A stretch of 64,000 nt of DNA from Limnochorda sp. L945t (GCF_035593305.1 NZ_CP141615.1:434001-498000); one strand, 5' to 3'. Positions 35,505 through 44,085 are shown, counted from the stretch's first letter. A program made the numbers and translations. Notes: generated from the letters alone by a model not told the origin.

Positions 35505-36350
35505 GTGGCCAAGCTTGCCGACGACATCCCGACGTTCATGGAGACGGCCAGGATGGCGGCCGAGCGCGCCGGGCGGCTCCTGCGGGAGCACTGGCAGGAG
35601 TTCCTGGCGGCGGGCATCGGCTTCAAGGGGCCCGTGGATCTGGTGACGGAGGGAGACCGGCGGTCCGAGGCTGCCATCGTGGAGATCATCCGTTCCCGGC
35701 ATCCGGACCACGATCTTTTGACCGAGGAGCGAGGCGCCCTGGGCGAAGGGGCCGACCACCGGTGGCTCGTGGATCCGCTGGACGGCACGACCAATTACGC
35801 CCACGGGTTTCCCGTCTTCGCCGTCTCCGTGGCGGTCGAGTACCGGGGGCAGCTCCAGGCGGCGGCCGTCTACGAGCCGGTGAGCGAGCGCTCGTACGTC
35901 GCCGGCCGGGGCCGGGGTGCCTGGCGCAACGGGCGGAGGCTCACGGTCTCCACGGTCGAGGAGCTGGACAGGAGCCTGCTCGCCACGGGGTTTGCCTACG
36001 ACCTGCGGGAGGCCGAGGAGGAGACCAACCTCGATCACTTCGACCACTTCTCCCGAGCCGCGCAGGGGATCCGCCGGCTCGGCGCGGCGGCGATGGACCT
36101 GTGCTGGGTGGCCGAGGGGTGGCTGGACGGGTTCTGGGAGTACCGCCTGCACCCCTGGGACGTGGCGGCCGGGATCCTGCTGGTCGAGGAGGCCGGGGGC
36201 CGGGTGACGGGCTTCCGGGGGGAAGCGCTGGACCTGCGCCAGCTGCGCCTGGTCAACATCGTCGCCTCCAACGGGCGCATCCACGACGCGATGCTGCGGG
36301 TGCTGGAGCAGGGGCGGACGGGGATGCGCGGCACCCCTGGGGGCGGGTGA
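35505..36350 (+). CDS. suhB: Inositol monophosphatase family protein
   Basis: 281 residues from GTG 35505, two bases after the preceding stop. Metal-dependent phosphatase of the IMPase/SuhB/CysQ group: LVTEGDRRSEAAI, LTEERG, the metal-site motif DPLDGTTNYAHGFP near residue 91, and WDVAAGILLVEEAGG. Acts on inositol phosphates, fructose-1,6-bisphosphate or PAP depending on subgroup; the subgroup is not certain. Tightly coupled to the neighbouring peptidase and SDR genes. Confidence 0.9.
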   Translation: MAKLADDIPTFMETARMAAERAGRLLREHWQEFLAAGIGFKGPVDLVTEGDRRSEAAIVEIIRSRHPDHDLLTEERGALGEGADHRWLVDPLDGTTNYAHGFPVFAVSVAVEYRGQLQAAAVYEPVSERSYVAGRGRGAWRNGRRLTVSTVEELDRSLLATGFAYDLREAEEETNLDHFDHFSRAAQGIRRLGAAAMDLCWVAEGWLDGFWEYRLHPWDVAAGILLVEEAGGRVTGFRGEALDLRQLRLVNIVASNGRIHDAMLRVLEQGRTGMRGTPGGG

Positions 36351-36356
36351 GCCCCG

Positions 36357-37163
36357 GTGGGCCTCTCGGCGGGCGGGCGTGAGTGCCCGTTTTCGCTGGA
36401 CGGCCAGGTCGTCCTGGTGACGGGCGCCGGGCGGGGCATCGGGCGAGCCGTGGCGCTGGGGGCCGCCGCCCTTGGGGCCCACGTGGCGGTCATGGCCCGC
36501 ACCGCCGCACAGGTGCGGGAAGTGGCCCGGCAGGCGGAAGCGTACGGCGTGCACGCGGTGGCCTTGCCGGGAGACGTGCGCAGGAGAGCCGACGTCGAGG
36601 TGGCCGTGGAGGCGGCATGGTCTTCGCTCGGCCCCATCGACGTGCTGGTCAACAACGCGGGCGCCTTCGAGGCCCACGAGTTCCTGGCGACTCCCTACGA
36701 GAAGTGGCGGGGGCTGGTCGAGGACAACCTGGCGGGCGCCTTCCACTGCACGCAGGTCGTGGCCGCCCGCTGGGTCCGGGCGCGCCGGGCGGGCAGGGTG
36801 GTCAACGTCTCCTCCGTCAACGGCTCGTTTGGCGTGGGATGGTCGTCCGCCTATAATGTGGCCAAGAGCGCCATCGACGAACTCACGCGGACGTGGGCGG
36901 TGGAGCTCGCTCCGTACGGCATCGTGGTCAACGCCGTCGCGCCCGGATTCATCGACACGGCGATGGCCAGGGCCCGGGGGGAGAGCGACTTCGAGACCGA
37001 GGCGTTCCGCCGGTTTTACGTGGGAGAGCGGCGCATCCCGTTGGCCCGCCCGGGTACCCCCGAGGAGGTGGCGGGCGCGGTGCTCTTCTTCGCCTCACCG
37101 GCCTGCCGGTACGTGACGGGCCAGGTGCTGGCCGTCGACGGGGGGCTGTCCATTACTTACTGA
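36357..37163 (+). CDS. Short-chain dehydrogenase/reductase (FabG-like)
   Basis: 268 residues, GTG start. Cofactor motif VTGAGRGIGRAVALGA, NNAG at the strand, the catalytic Ser (NVSSVNGSFG) and YNVAK, and VNAVAPGFIDTAM. Ends RYVTGQVLAVDGGLSITY, typical of FabG/3-oxoacyl-reductase-like SDRs. Substrate unknown. Starts six bases after the IMPase stop. Confidence 0.9.
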   Translation: MGLSAGGRECPFSLDGQVVLVTGAGRGIGRAVALGAAALGAHVAVMARTAAQVREVARQAEAYGVHAVALPGDVRRRADVEVAVEAAWSSLGPIDVLVNNAGAFEAHEFLATPYEKWRGLVEDNLAGAFHCTQVVAARWVRARRAGRVVNVSSVNGSFGVGWSSAYNVAKSAIDELTRTWAVELAPYGIVVNAVAPGFIDTAMARARGESDFETEAFRRFYVGERRIPLARPGTPEEVAGAVLFFASPACRYVTGQVLAVDGGLSITY

Positions 37164-37185
37164 AAGCGGTCGAGGAGGCGTGAAG

Positions 37186-37782
37186 TTGACATCCACCCCG
37201 CACAGCGACCATCGGCCCAGCAGAGAAGAAGCGTGGCGGCTGCTCAACGAGTGGACCCAAAATCCCAACCTCATCAAGCACGCCCTCGCCGTGGAGGCTG
37301 CCATGCGGGCGTACGCCCGGCGTTTCGGCGGCGACGAGGAGCTGTGGGGACTGGCCGGCCTGCTGCACGACATGGACTACGAACGCTTCCCGCAGCTGGA
37401 GGTCCACCCCCTGAAGGCGGTCGAGGCCCTGAAGGCCCGCCAGTACCCGGCCGAGGTCGTCGACGCCATTTTAGGCCACAACAGCCATCACGGCCACCCG
37501 CGCACCACGCCCATGGCCAGGGCGCTGTTCGCCTGCGACGAACTCACGGGCTTCGTCACGGCGGTCGCGCTGGTCCGCCCCTCGAAAAGCCTGGACGACG
37601 TCACGGTAGAGTCGGTCAAGAAGAAGTTCAAGGACAAAGCCTTTGCGCGGGGCGTCCACCGGGAAGAGATTTTCCAGGGGGCGGAGGAGCTCGGCGTCCC
37701 CCTGGACGAGCACATCCAGACGGTAATCGACGCGATGCGAAGCATCAAGGACGAGCTGGGCCTCGACGGCCGGGCGCCCTGA
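37186..37782 (+). CDS. HD-domain protein (HDIG type)
   Basis: 198 residues from TTG 37186, preferred because GAGGAGG lies seven bases upstream; a GTG at 37180 would have almost no spacing. HD phosphohydrolase pattern: NLIKHALAVEAAMRAYA, GLLHDMDYERFP, a further His in GHNSHHGHP. The length and the sequence resemble the stand-alone HDIG proteins whose genes often neighbour nucleotide or tRNA genes. It lies 22 bp after the SDR gene. Substrate unknown. Confidence 0.82.
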   Translation: MTSTPHSDHRPSREEAWRLLNEWTQNPNLIKHALAVEAAMRAYARRFGGDEELWGLAGLLHDMDYERFPQLEVHPLKAVEALKARQYPAEVVDAILGHNSHHGHPRTTPMARALFACDELTGFVTAVALVRPSKSLDDVTVESVKKKFKDKAFARGVHREEIFQGAEELGVPLDEHIQTVIDAMRSIKDELGLDGRAP

Positions 37783-37909
37783 GCCTGGCAGTCCGGGACG
37801 GGCTCCACCGGACGTTGCCGTCCGGGAGCGCCTGCCTGCACAATGAGCCTGCCTGGCTTTCCGGCACCCGTCGCCACCCCGGAGGAGAGGCTGGGGGAGG
37901 CGACCGCAG

Positions 37910-38965
37910 ATGTCTCACCCTTCTGGCGCTCGGGCGGTGGCGCTGGGCCTCGTCGTGGCCTGGCTCGTGACGGCGGCCTCGGGTTGCCGGCTCCTCTCTT
38001 CCCTCGTCGGACGCCCTTCCGACCGGGAGGCCGGGCCCATGCAGGTGGCGGTGTACGTGCCGCCCGAGGCGATGGTGAGCTTACCCGCGCAGCCGCCGAT
38101 GGACCGGGTGAGGGTCACCCTGGTGAAGGACGCCTACGTCCTCTCACAACAACAGCCGCTGTCCGCGGCGGCCGGGGAGCAGACGTACAGCTTCCGGTTC
38201 GATCGGGTGTACGAGGGGACGTGGGACGTGGGGGCCGAAGTGCTCGACGTGGAGGGCGACGTGCCTTACGGGGGGTACGCGAGCGTCACGATCGTGGCCG
38301 GGGGGCAAGCGGCGGTAGACGTGCGGGCGGTGGCGCGGCCGGCCACCTTGCGGGTGTCGATCGATCTGGCGGGCTACCCCGAGCAGGGCCTGGTAACGGG
38401 CGCCGGCATCACCCTCAAGCGCGAGACCTCCTCCACGCTCCAACAGGCACGGCCGGGCGACGCGCTTACCTGGCAGTTCCAACGGGAGCGGCTGCCCGGG
38501 ACCTACGACGCCCGGGTGGCCCTGTACCGGGCGGACGGCGCCGTACAGCTCACGAGCCCGTGGCGCCACGGGCTCGTCTTGCTGCCGGGCAAGCTGACGG
38601 CGCTGCATTGGAGCCCGGCGGCCGGGACGCTTTCGGTCAACGCCGTCGTGGACGGCATCCCTCTGCCGCCCAATCCGGTGACGTGCCAGCCGCTGCCGGC
38701 GGAACGGTCGCTGCGCGTCGGGTGGACGCCTTGCGGCGAGCCGGACGTGCAGGGCCACCGGGTCTACGTGCGGCTCCCGGGTGACGTGCCGTTGCGGATG
38801 GTGGGGGACGTGCCGCTTCCGGCCCGCTCCGCTGACATCCAGGTCGACGGCCTGCCCTGGGACCGCGACGCGGACGTCTACGTCGGGGTCACGGCGGTCG
38901 ACGCCATCGGCCAGGAGAGCCTGCACGCCGCCGGGCTCTGCAGCTTCGGCGCAGCCCAGGGGTAG
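37910..38965 (+). CDS. Predicted lipoprotein with beta-sandwich repeats
   Basis: 351 residues. Signal peptide with lipobox ending ASGC (Cys26), so probably lipid-anchored. The mature part is strand-rich: VRVTLVKDAYVLSQ, YEGTWDVGAEVLDVEG, ASVTIVAGGQAAVDVRA, LRVSIDLAGY, LKLTA-type strands, and a C-terminal FN3-like unit (LRVGWTPCGEPDVQGHRVYV, ADVYVGVTAVDAIGQES). I read two to three Ig/FN3-like domains. Not recognised as any named family. It stands apart from the HD gene (127 bp) and before the FmdB gene, which is on the other strand. Confidence 0.65.
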   Translation: MSHPSGARAVALGLVVAWLVTAASGCRLLSSLVGRPSDREAGPMQVAVYVPPEAMVSLPAQPPMDRVRVTLVKDAYVLSQQQPLSAAAGEQTYSFRFDRVYEGTWDVGAEVLDVEGDVPYGGYASVTIVAGGQAAVDVRAVARPATLRVSIDLAGYPEQGLVTGAGITLKRETSSTLQQARPGDALTWQFQRERLPGTYDARVALYRADGAVQLTSPWRHGLVLLPGKLTALHWSPAAGTLSVNAVVDGIPLPPNPVTCQPLPAERSLRVGWTPCGEPDVQGHRVYVRLPGDVPLRMVGDVPLPARSADIQVDGLPWDRDADVYVGVTAVDAIGQESLHAAGLCSFGAAQG

Positions 38966-39014
38966 AGCCGGCGTGACCGGCGGGCGGCGCCGGCGGAGTC
39001 TTGAGCCGGCGCCG

Positions 39015-39257
39015 TCAGTCGGAGCCGGTCGAGGTGCTGACCGTGGACTGCTCTTTCTTGGCGGCTTCCTTGTACGAACTGCTGCGGTAGTCGGTTACGT
39101 GAAACCCGGAGCCCTTGAAGAGGATGTTGATGTTGCGGCTGATCATGCGGCGCACGGGCCCACCGCACGTCGGGCACCGCTCGAGCGGAGACTCGGTGAT
39201 GGCCTGGAAGGCCTCGAAGCGCCCGCACCGGTCGCACTGGTACTCATAGGTCGGCAT
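39015..39257 (-). CDS. FmdB-family zinc-ribbon protein
   Basis: 80 residues. MPTYEYQCDRCGRFEAFQ and CPTCGGPVRRMISRNINILFKGSGFHVTDY match the FmdB regulator-type zinc ribbon, with two CxxC pairs. The C-terminus is a polar Ser/Thr/Glu/Lys tail. These proteins are of uncertain function; some are linked to FmdB regulation. The start ATG 39257 lies near GAGG. Upstream on this strand is a long inverted repeat and the rhomboid gene. Confidence 0.9.
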   Translation of the reverse strand: MPTYEYQCDRCGRFEAFQAITESPLERCPTCGGPVRRMISRNINILFKGSGFHVTDYRSSSYKEAAKKEQSTVSTSTGSD

Positions 39258-39306
39258 GTCTGCCTCTGGCACCTCCGAGCGTCTGTTGCACTGGTTGCCA
39301 CGTGCA

Positions 39307-39353
39307 AAGTCAGGTCGGCCTGCCCCGCAACAGGCGACAGGCCGACCTGACTT
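39307..39353. repeat. Perfect 16-bp inverted repeat between rhomboid and fmdB genes
   Basis: AAGTCAGGTCGGCCTG (39307-39322) and CAGGCCGACCTGACTT (39338-39353) pair perfectly over 16 bp around a 15-base loop; the loop also holds a second copy of CAGGC, so the 3' arm could form a shorter alternative pairing. It lies downstream of the rhomboid gene and upstream of fmdB (both minus strand). It may be a terminator working in both directions, because A/T bases flank the stem, or a regulatory palindrome. Confidence 0.7.
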
Positions 39354-39419
39354 CGACCGCATCTACCTCATTATGCTAGCGAGGCTCGTCCCCGTGCGCA
39401 AGCGGGCCGCACGGGACGC

Positions 39420-40139
39420 TCACCAACCGTACGGGAGCGGGGGGCGCCGCTCGACCCTCCACCACTTGATCAGCAGGAGCCCCGTCAAGAAGCCTCCGAT
39501 ATGGGCGAACCACGCCACTCCCCCGACCAGGGTCGGGGCGGCGGTGACCGCCAGAGCCCCGTTCCATATCTGGATCACGAACCAGAAGAGCAAGAAGATG
39601 CCCGCGGGGATCTGCACCACCGTGATGAAGAAGAAGATGGGCACGAGCGTGCTCACCCGGGCCCACGGGTACAACAGCCAGTACGCCCCCAGCACCCCGG
39701 CGACCGCTCCGCTCGCTCCCACGGTCGGCACGGTGGCGCCGGCGGCGACGAGCGACTGCAACAAGGCCGCAGCGGTACCGCCGAGCAGGTAGAAGAGCAG
39801 GTAACGGCCGTGCCCCAGGCGGTCCTCGACGTTGTCCCCGAAGATCCAGAGGTACAGCATGTTGGCGCCGACGTGAAGCCAGCCGGCGTGGATGAACATG
39901 GACGTGAAGATGGTGAGCCAGGCCGGAGGGAGCGCGACGCCGGCCGCGCTGATCTGTGCCCAGTTGCCGTCGGCCAGCCCCCACAGGCGCGCCGGTATGA
40001 GACCCCACTGGTACAAAAAGAGGCTCGACTGGCGGCCCAGGGTCAGCTCGTAGAAAAAGACGATGAGATTGATCCCGACCAGCAGCTTGTTGACGAACGG
40101 GTATCGCCGCGTCGGGATGTTGTCACGGAGCGGTATAAT
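39420..40139 (-). CDS. Rhomboid-family intramembrane serine protease, ATT start
   Basis: 239 residues from ATT 40139. The conserved rhomboid N-terminus (I)IPLRDNIPTRRYPFVNKLL and the first membrane helix are in frame upstream of any standard start; AAGGAGG lies eight bases before the ATT, and no ATG, GTG or TTG is in frame there. Catalytic Ser143 in GASGAVAGVLG and His213 in FAHIGGFLTG are intact, and six to seven helices are seen (TSMFIHAGWLHVGANMLYLW contains the HxxxN-like helix). It cleaves membrane proteins. The ATT also overlaps a TATAAT on the other strand. Confidence 0.9.
   Translation of the reverse strand: MIPLRDNIPTRRYPFVNKLLVGINLIVFFYELTLGRQSSLFLYQWGLIPARLWGLADGNWAQISAAGVALPPAWLTIFTSMFIHAGWLHVGANMLYLWIFGDNVEDRLGHGRYLLFYLLGGTAAALLQSLVAAGATVPTVGASGAVAGVLGAYWLLYPWARVSTLVPIFFFITVVQIPAGIFLLFWFVIQIWNGALAVTAAPTLVGGVAWFAHIGGFLTGLLLIKWWRVERRPPLPYGW
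40134..40139 (+). promoter_or_regulatory. Possible -10 element for the HD gene
   Basis: A perfect TATAAT, 39 bp before the ATG at 40178, overlapping the ATT start of the divergent rhomboid gene. No convincing -35 at 16-18 bp. Could be part of the reason for the unusual rhomboid start codon. Confidence 0.3.
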
Positions 40140-40177
40140 GGTGGCAACCTCCTTGCAGGGACGGGCCCGCCCACAGC

Positions 40178-41461
40178 ATGCGCGAAAAGATCCTGCGGGA
40201 CCCGGTGCACGACATCATCGCCGTGCAGGACCCGTTGCTCCTGCACCTCATCGACACGCCGGAGTTCCAGCGGCTCCGCCGGCTTCGGCAGCTCGGCACC
40301 GCCGCCGGGACCTACCACGGTGCGGAGCACTCGCGCTTCGGCCACTCGCTCGGCGCCATGCACATCATGGGCAAGGTCCTGGCCCGTTTGCGCCAGTCGG
40401 CCCACCTCCGCATCGACGAGCAGCTGGAGCGCCTGGCGAAAACGGCTGCTCTGCTCCATGATATCGGACACGGGCCGTTTTCGCACGGGCTCGAGCGCGT
40501 GCTGACCCCCACCCTGGGGCACGAGCAGTGGACCCGGGCCATTCTGGAAGGCCCCACGGCGGTGCGGCAACTGCTGGAAGAGGAGGACCCCGCGCTTCCG
40601 GGCCGCATCGTGGGGCTGTTGCAGGGTATGGTCCCAGGGGATCTCCGATGGCTGCACCATCTGGTGGCAAGCCAGCTCGACGTCGACCGGATGGACTACC
40701 TGCTGCGAGACGCGCTGTACACAGGCGCCTTCTACGGGCGATTCGACCTCGAGCGGCTCATCAGCACCCTGACCTGGGCGCAGGGGCAGGTGGTCTTCTC
40801 CTACAAGGGGATCCCCACGGCCGAGGAATACGTGCTGGCCCGCCACTACATGTACTGGCAGGTCTACTTCCACAAGACTACCCGGGCGCAGGACCTGGTG
40901 CTGCGGGCGGCCTGGGATCGTGCCCGGGAGCTGTGGGCCGCAGGTCGCCTGGAGGCAGGCAGGGACGTGCCGGACGCCCTGGTGCCCTTCTTCGAAGGCC
41001 GGCCAGACCTGGGCGAGTACCTGTCCGTCGACGACGTGGACGTCTTCTTCGCCCTCAAGACGTGGGCACGGCATCCGGATCCCATCCTGTCGGACATGGC
41101 CTCCCGCTTCTTGCACCGGCGCTTGCTCAAGCCGGTCTTTCGCCAGGCCCGGCCCGCCATCGACCCCGAGTGCCTGCGACAGGCGAGGCAGGTGGTGGCA
41201 GGCAAAGGATGGAATCCCCACTACTACTGCCTGGTGGACCGGACGTCGGACGTAGCGTACGACTTCTACACCGAAGGAGGTGAGCCGCCGGCCAAGGCGC
41301 CGATTTACGCGCTGGACGAGTTTGGACGTCTCCAGGAGATCTCGCGGATGAGCGCGATCATTCGTACTGTCGCCACCAGGCCTCGCAGCGCGATGAACCT
41401 GTACGTCCCCGAGGAGTGCAGGCAGGCGGTCGCCGACCGGATCCTGGCCGATGAACGCTGA
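40178..41461 (+). CDS. HD-superfamily phosphohydrolase (dNTPase-like)
   Basis: 427 residues. N-terminus KILRDPVHDIIAVQDPLLLHLIDT, PEFQRLRRLRQLGTAAGTYHGAEHSRFGHSLG, then ALLHDIGHGPFSHGLE and QLDVDRMDYLLRDALY: the four-His/Asp set of the SAMHD1/YdhJ-like HD phosphohydrolases. The C-terminal half is a helical domain with HYYCLVDR. Probably hydrolyses (deoxy)nucleotides; exact substrate unknown. The stop overlaps the start of the next gene by 11 bp. Confidence 0.92.
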   Translation: MREKILRDPVHDIIAVQDPLLLHLIDTPEFQRLRRLRQLGTAAGTYHGAEHSRFGHSLGAMHIMGKVLARLRQSAHLRIDEQLERLAKTAALLHDIGHGPFSHGLERVLTPTLGHEQWTRAILEGPTAVRQLLEEEDPALPGRIVGLLQGMVPGDLRWLHHLVASQLDVDRMDYLLRDALYTGAFYGRFDLERLISTLTWAQGQVVFSYKGIPTAEEYVLARHYMYWQVYFHKTTRAQDLVLRAAWDRARELWAAGRLEAGRDVPDALVPFFEGRPDLGEYLSVDDVDVFFALKTWARHPDPILSDMASRFLHRRLLKPVFRQARPAIDPECLRQARQVVAGKGWNPHYYCLVDRTSDVAYDFYTEGGEPPAKAPIYALDEFGRLQEISRMSAIIRTVATRPRSAMNLYVPEECRQAVADRILADER

Positions 41462-43061
41462 AGCGGCCGGGGGATCAAGTCGTTGTGCTGGCGGGCGCTC
41501 GTCCCCACCGGACGGGCGTGAGCACTGGCGCGCCCTGGCCGGCGAGGCGACGGCGGTGCTGGCCCTCTTCTTGGTGGCCGCCCAGGGGCGACCTGCACCG
41601 CTGGTGGTAGCCGCCGGATACGCGCTGGCGGGTCTGCTGGCGTGGGCGGGCATTCGCACCAGGAACGCCGCGTGGGAATGGGGAGCCGCCGCCGCGAGCC
41701 TGGCTGGCATCCTCGGCGGCGCCCGCCTCGTGCCCGCCTCGTTTGCCCCGGAGGCTGCGGCCCTCGGGCTGATGCTGTGGGGCGTCACGTGGGGGCTGCG
41801 CTTGAGTCCCGCCCGCCCGTGGGGGCCCGTGCTCGGGGCATGGATGCTCCTGGGGCTGGAGGCGTGGTTGGGAGCCGGCAACGGGACGGCCGTGGCTCAC
41901 TACCGAGGGCTCCATCTGGGGCTGTGGACGGGGGCCGCCGTCCTGCAGGCGTGGCTCGCCGGCCGTCTGGCGTCCAGGACCGAGGCGCAGAGCCGCCAGC
42001 GAGCCCGGCACCTGGCGACCCTCCATGAGATCACGCGGGCCATGGCGCGCCCGATGCAGCTGGAGCCGCTGTTCGAGACGATCCACCGGGAGGTCTCCCG
42101 GGTCATGTCCGCGGACGCGTTCATCATCGCGCTCTACGAGGCAGAGCACCAGCTGCTGCATGCGGCGTTCATCTACGACAAGGGGATGCGGTACCCGGCC
42201 CAGCGGTACCCGGCCGACGAGGGCCCCACCGCGGAGGTGGTGCGGACCGGTAAGCCCCTGTTCCTCAACCGTGGCCCGGAGGAGATGGCCCGCCCGGTGC
42301 CGGGCAAGCGGATCATCGGCGCGCCGGAGGAGCCACTGTCCGTCATCATCGTTCCCATGACGCTCGAGGGGAAGGTGCTGGGCACCATCTCCGCCCAGTC
42401 TTACCGGCCTCGGGCCTATACGACCGAAGATTTCGAGCTCCTGGCCACCATCGCCGGGCAGGCCGCGGTCTACGTCCAAAACGCTCGCCTGTACGAGCGT
42501 ACCGCGGAGCTGGCCCTGACCGACCCGATGACCGGCCTGGGCAATGCCCGGATGCTGCAGCAGACCCTAGAGCAGGAGCTGGCCCGCTGCAGGCGCTCCG
42601 GGCGACCGTTGAGCCTGATCATGTTCGACTCGGACGACCTCAAACAGGTCAACGACCGCTACGGGCACCTGGTGGGCGATCGGTTCCTCAACCTGCTCGC
42701 CGACATCATTCGCACCCGCGTACGGGCAGGGGACGTGGTGACCCGTTACGCCGGCGACGAGTTCGTGGTCATCCTGCCGGAGGCCCGCATGGACGAAGCG
42801 ACGCGCGTCGCCGAGCGCATCGTCTCGGCGGTCGCATCCACCCCCCTGGTGACGGAGTCGGGCGAGAAGGTGTACACGACCATCAGCGCCGGCGTGGCGA
42901 GCTATCCCGAGTGCGCCGAGACGGGCACCGATCTCATGTGGAGCGTGGACCGGGCCCTGTACGCCTCGAAGCAGGCCGGCAAGGGGCGCATCACCTGCTC
43001 CAAGCCGCGCGGCGCTCCGCCGCCCGTCAAAACTTCAGACCAGCCCCCGCCGTCAGCGTGA
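41451..43061 (+). CDS. GAF-GGDEF diguanylate cyclase with N-terminal membrane region
   Basis: 536 residues, ATG inside the preceding HD gene. Residues about 30-180 contain four or five hydrophobic helices. Residues about 195-350 look like a GAF domain (LEPLFETIHREVSRVMSADAF). The GGDEF domain carries AGDEF at 434-438 (active A-site, first Gly replaced by Ala as in many active enzymes) and the I-site RAGD at 425-428, exactly five residues before, so it should make c-di-GMP and be feedback inhibited. Its 3' end overlaps the convergent exported-protein gene by 35 bp. The HD phosphohydrolase upstream is translationally coupled to it. Confidence 0.92.
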   Translation: MNAEAAGGSSRCAGGRSSPPDGREHWRALAGEATAVLALFLVAAQGRPAPLVVAAGYALAGLLAWAGIRTRNAAWEWGAAAASLAGILGGARLVPASFAPEAAALGLMLWGVTWGLRLSPARPWGPVLGAWMLLGLEAWLGAGNGTAVAHYRGLHLGLWTGAAVLQAWLAGRLASRTEAQSRQRARHLATLHEITRAMARPMQLEPLFETIHREVSRVMSADAFIIALYEAEHQLLHAAFIYDKGMRYPAQRYPADEGPTAEVVRTGKPLFLNRGPEEMARPVPGKRIIGAPEEPLSVIIVPMTLEGKVLGTISAQSYRPRAYTTEDFELLATIAGQAAVYVQNARLYERTAELALTDPMTGLGNARMLQQTLEQELARCRRSGRPLSLIMFDSDDLKQVNDRYGHLVGDRFLNLLADIIRTRVRAGDVVTRYAGDEFVVILPEARMDEATRVAERIVSAVASTPLVTESGEKVYTTISAGVASYPECAETGTDLMWSVDRALYASKQAGKGRITCSKPRGAPPPVKTSDQPPPSA

Positions 43062-44085
43062 GGTCCGAGCCGGTCTCGGGGATGACCACGGCCACGTCTG
43101 CCCGCACAGGCCCGGCTCGCAGGCCCACGCCGGCCGAGCTCGCGCGGCCGAGCACGGCGTCCTTGCGGTAACCGGCCCGCAGCGCCACGACCCCTCCGAA
43201 GACGGGCTGCTCGACGCCGACCCCCCAAGAGCCGTCCCCCTGCCAGCGGGCAGCCGCGACGGGGGGGCCGATGAGGGCCACGTCCACGGTCAGGCCTTCA
43301 GCCGGGAAAAGCCAGCTCGTCGTGCCGACGCTCGCTCCCCCGGCGCCCTGCCAGGCCACGCTGCCTGCCGCGTCCCGAGCCGCGAGGCCCAGTTCGAGAA
43401 AACGGCGCCAGCGCACGAGCAGCCCGAGGTCGGAGGCGTACCCGTACCCCGTGAGCGCCTGCCAGGCCGCATCGCCGGTCTCCTTTCGGGCCTGGCGCAC
43501 CTGCAGCACCCGCAGCGCCGTCCCCACGAACCCTTCGAGGCCGCGGGCCGGAAGCCACGGAGCATCCACCTGCCACCCGGCGCCCAGGCCGATGGCCGAC
43601 AGGACCCGCACCTGCCCCCAAAGACCCGAAGGGCCATCCTCCACCCGGGCGGTGCCCTGACCCATCAGGGCCAGCGCCGACCCCTGCCAGCCGATGCCCG
43701 CCATGGTGGAAAGGCGCGCCGCCAGCGGGGTCGCGGTCGTGTCGGGCCGGTCGAGGAGGCGCTGGATCTGCTGCAGCTGACCGGCCGGATCCCACGAGGG
43801 ACCGGAAGGAGTGGTGAGGGCGGCCGCCCCGGTGGCCACCGTCACGGCGAATCCTCCGCCGGCCAGGGCGGCGGGGTTGAAGTAGAGGGCGGCCAGCCGA
43901 TCGTCGCCTGGCGCCCCCGTACTTCCCATGGCTTCGGCCCGGGGACTGGGGGAAGGGGAGCGGAGGAAGGCATCGGCCGGCGCTGCGCAGCGGGCGGATC
44001 CCGTGATCGCAAGTATCGTAACGAGCGTGACGACCGCAAGGGCGACGGAGCGCTCCGTGCGTCGGGTCGCGGTCAAAGGGGTCAC
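43027..44085 (-). CDS. Exported beta-barrel-like protein (PorV/TraF-like pattern)
   Basis: 352 residues; signal peptide at about residues 13-34. RSPSPSPRAEAMGSTG, DRLAALYFNPAALAGG and later alternating strands (WLFPAEGLTVDVALIG, GVVALRAGYRKDAVL, RADVAVVIPETGS, LTLTAGAGLKF) resemble the PorV/PorQ and TraF-like outer-membrane proteins, which have the NPA motif and end in an aromatic residue (here Phe). Predicted outer-membrane barrel of about 14 strands. I cannot name the subfamily. Upstream of it, on the other strand, lies the Spo0E-like gene. Confidence 0.7.
   Translation of the reverse strand: MTPLTATRRTERSVALAVVTLVTILAITGSARCAAPADAFLRSPSPSPRAEAMGSTGAPGDDRLAALYFNPAALAGGGFAVTVATGAAALTTPSGPSWDPAGQLQQIQRLLDRPDTTATPLAARLSTMAGIGWQGSALALMGQGTARVEDGPSGLWGQVRVLSAIGLGAGWQVDAPWLPARGLEGFVGTALRVLQVRQARKETGDAAWQALTGYGYASDLGLLVRWRRFLELGLAARDAAGSVAWQGAGGASVGTTSWLFPAEGLTVDVALIGPPVAAARWQGDGSWGVGVEQPVFGGVVALRAGYRKDAVLGRASSAGVGLRAGPVRADVAVVIPETGSDLTLTAGAGLKF

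Noticed and set aside
37186-38965. HD protein and lipoprotein as one operon with the IMPase/SDR genes
   Set aside because: The HD gene follows the SDR by 22 bp and may be linked, but the lipoprotein is 127 bp further on with its own start context, so I do not merge them.
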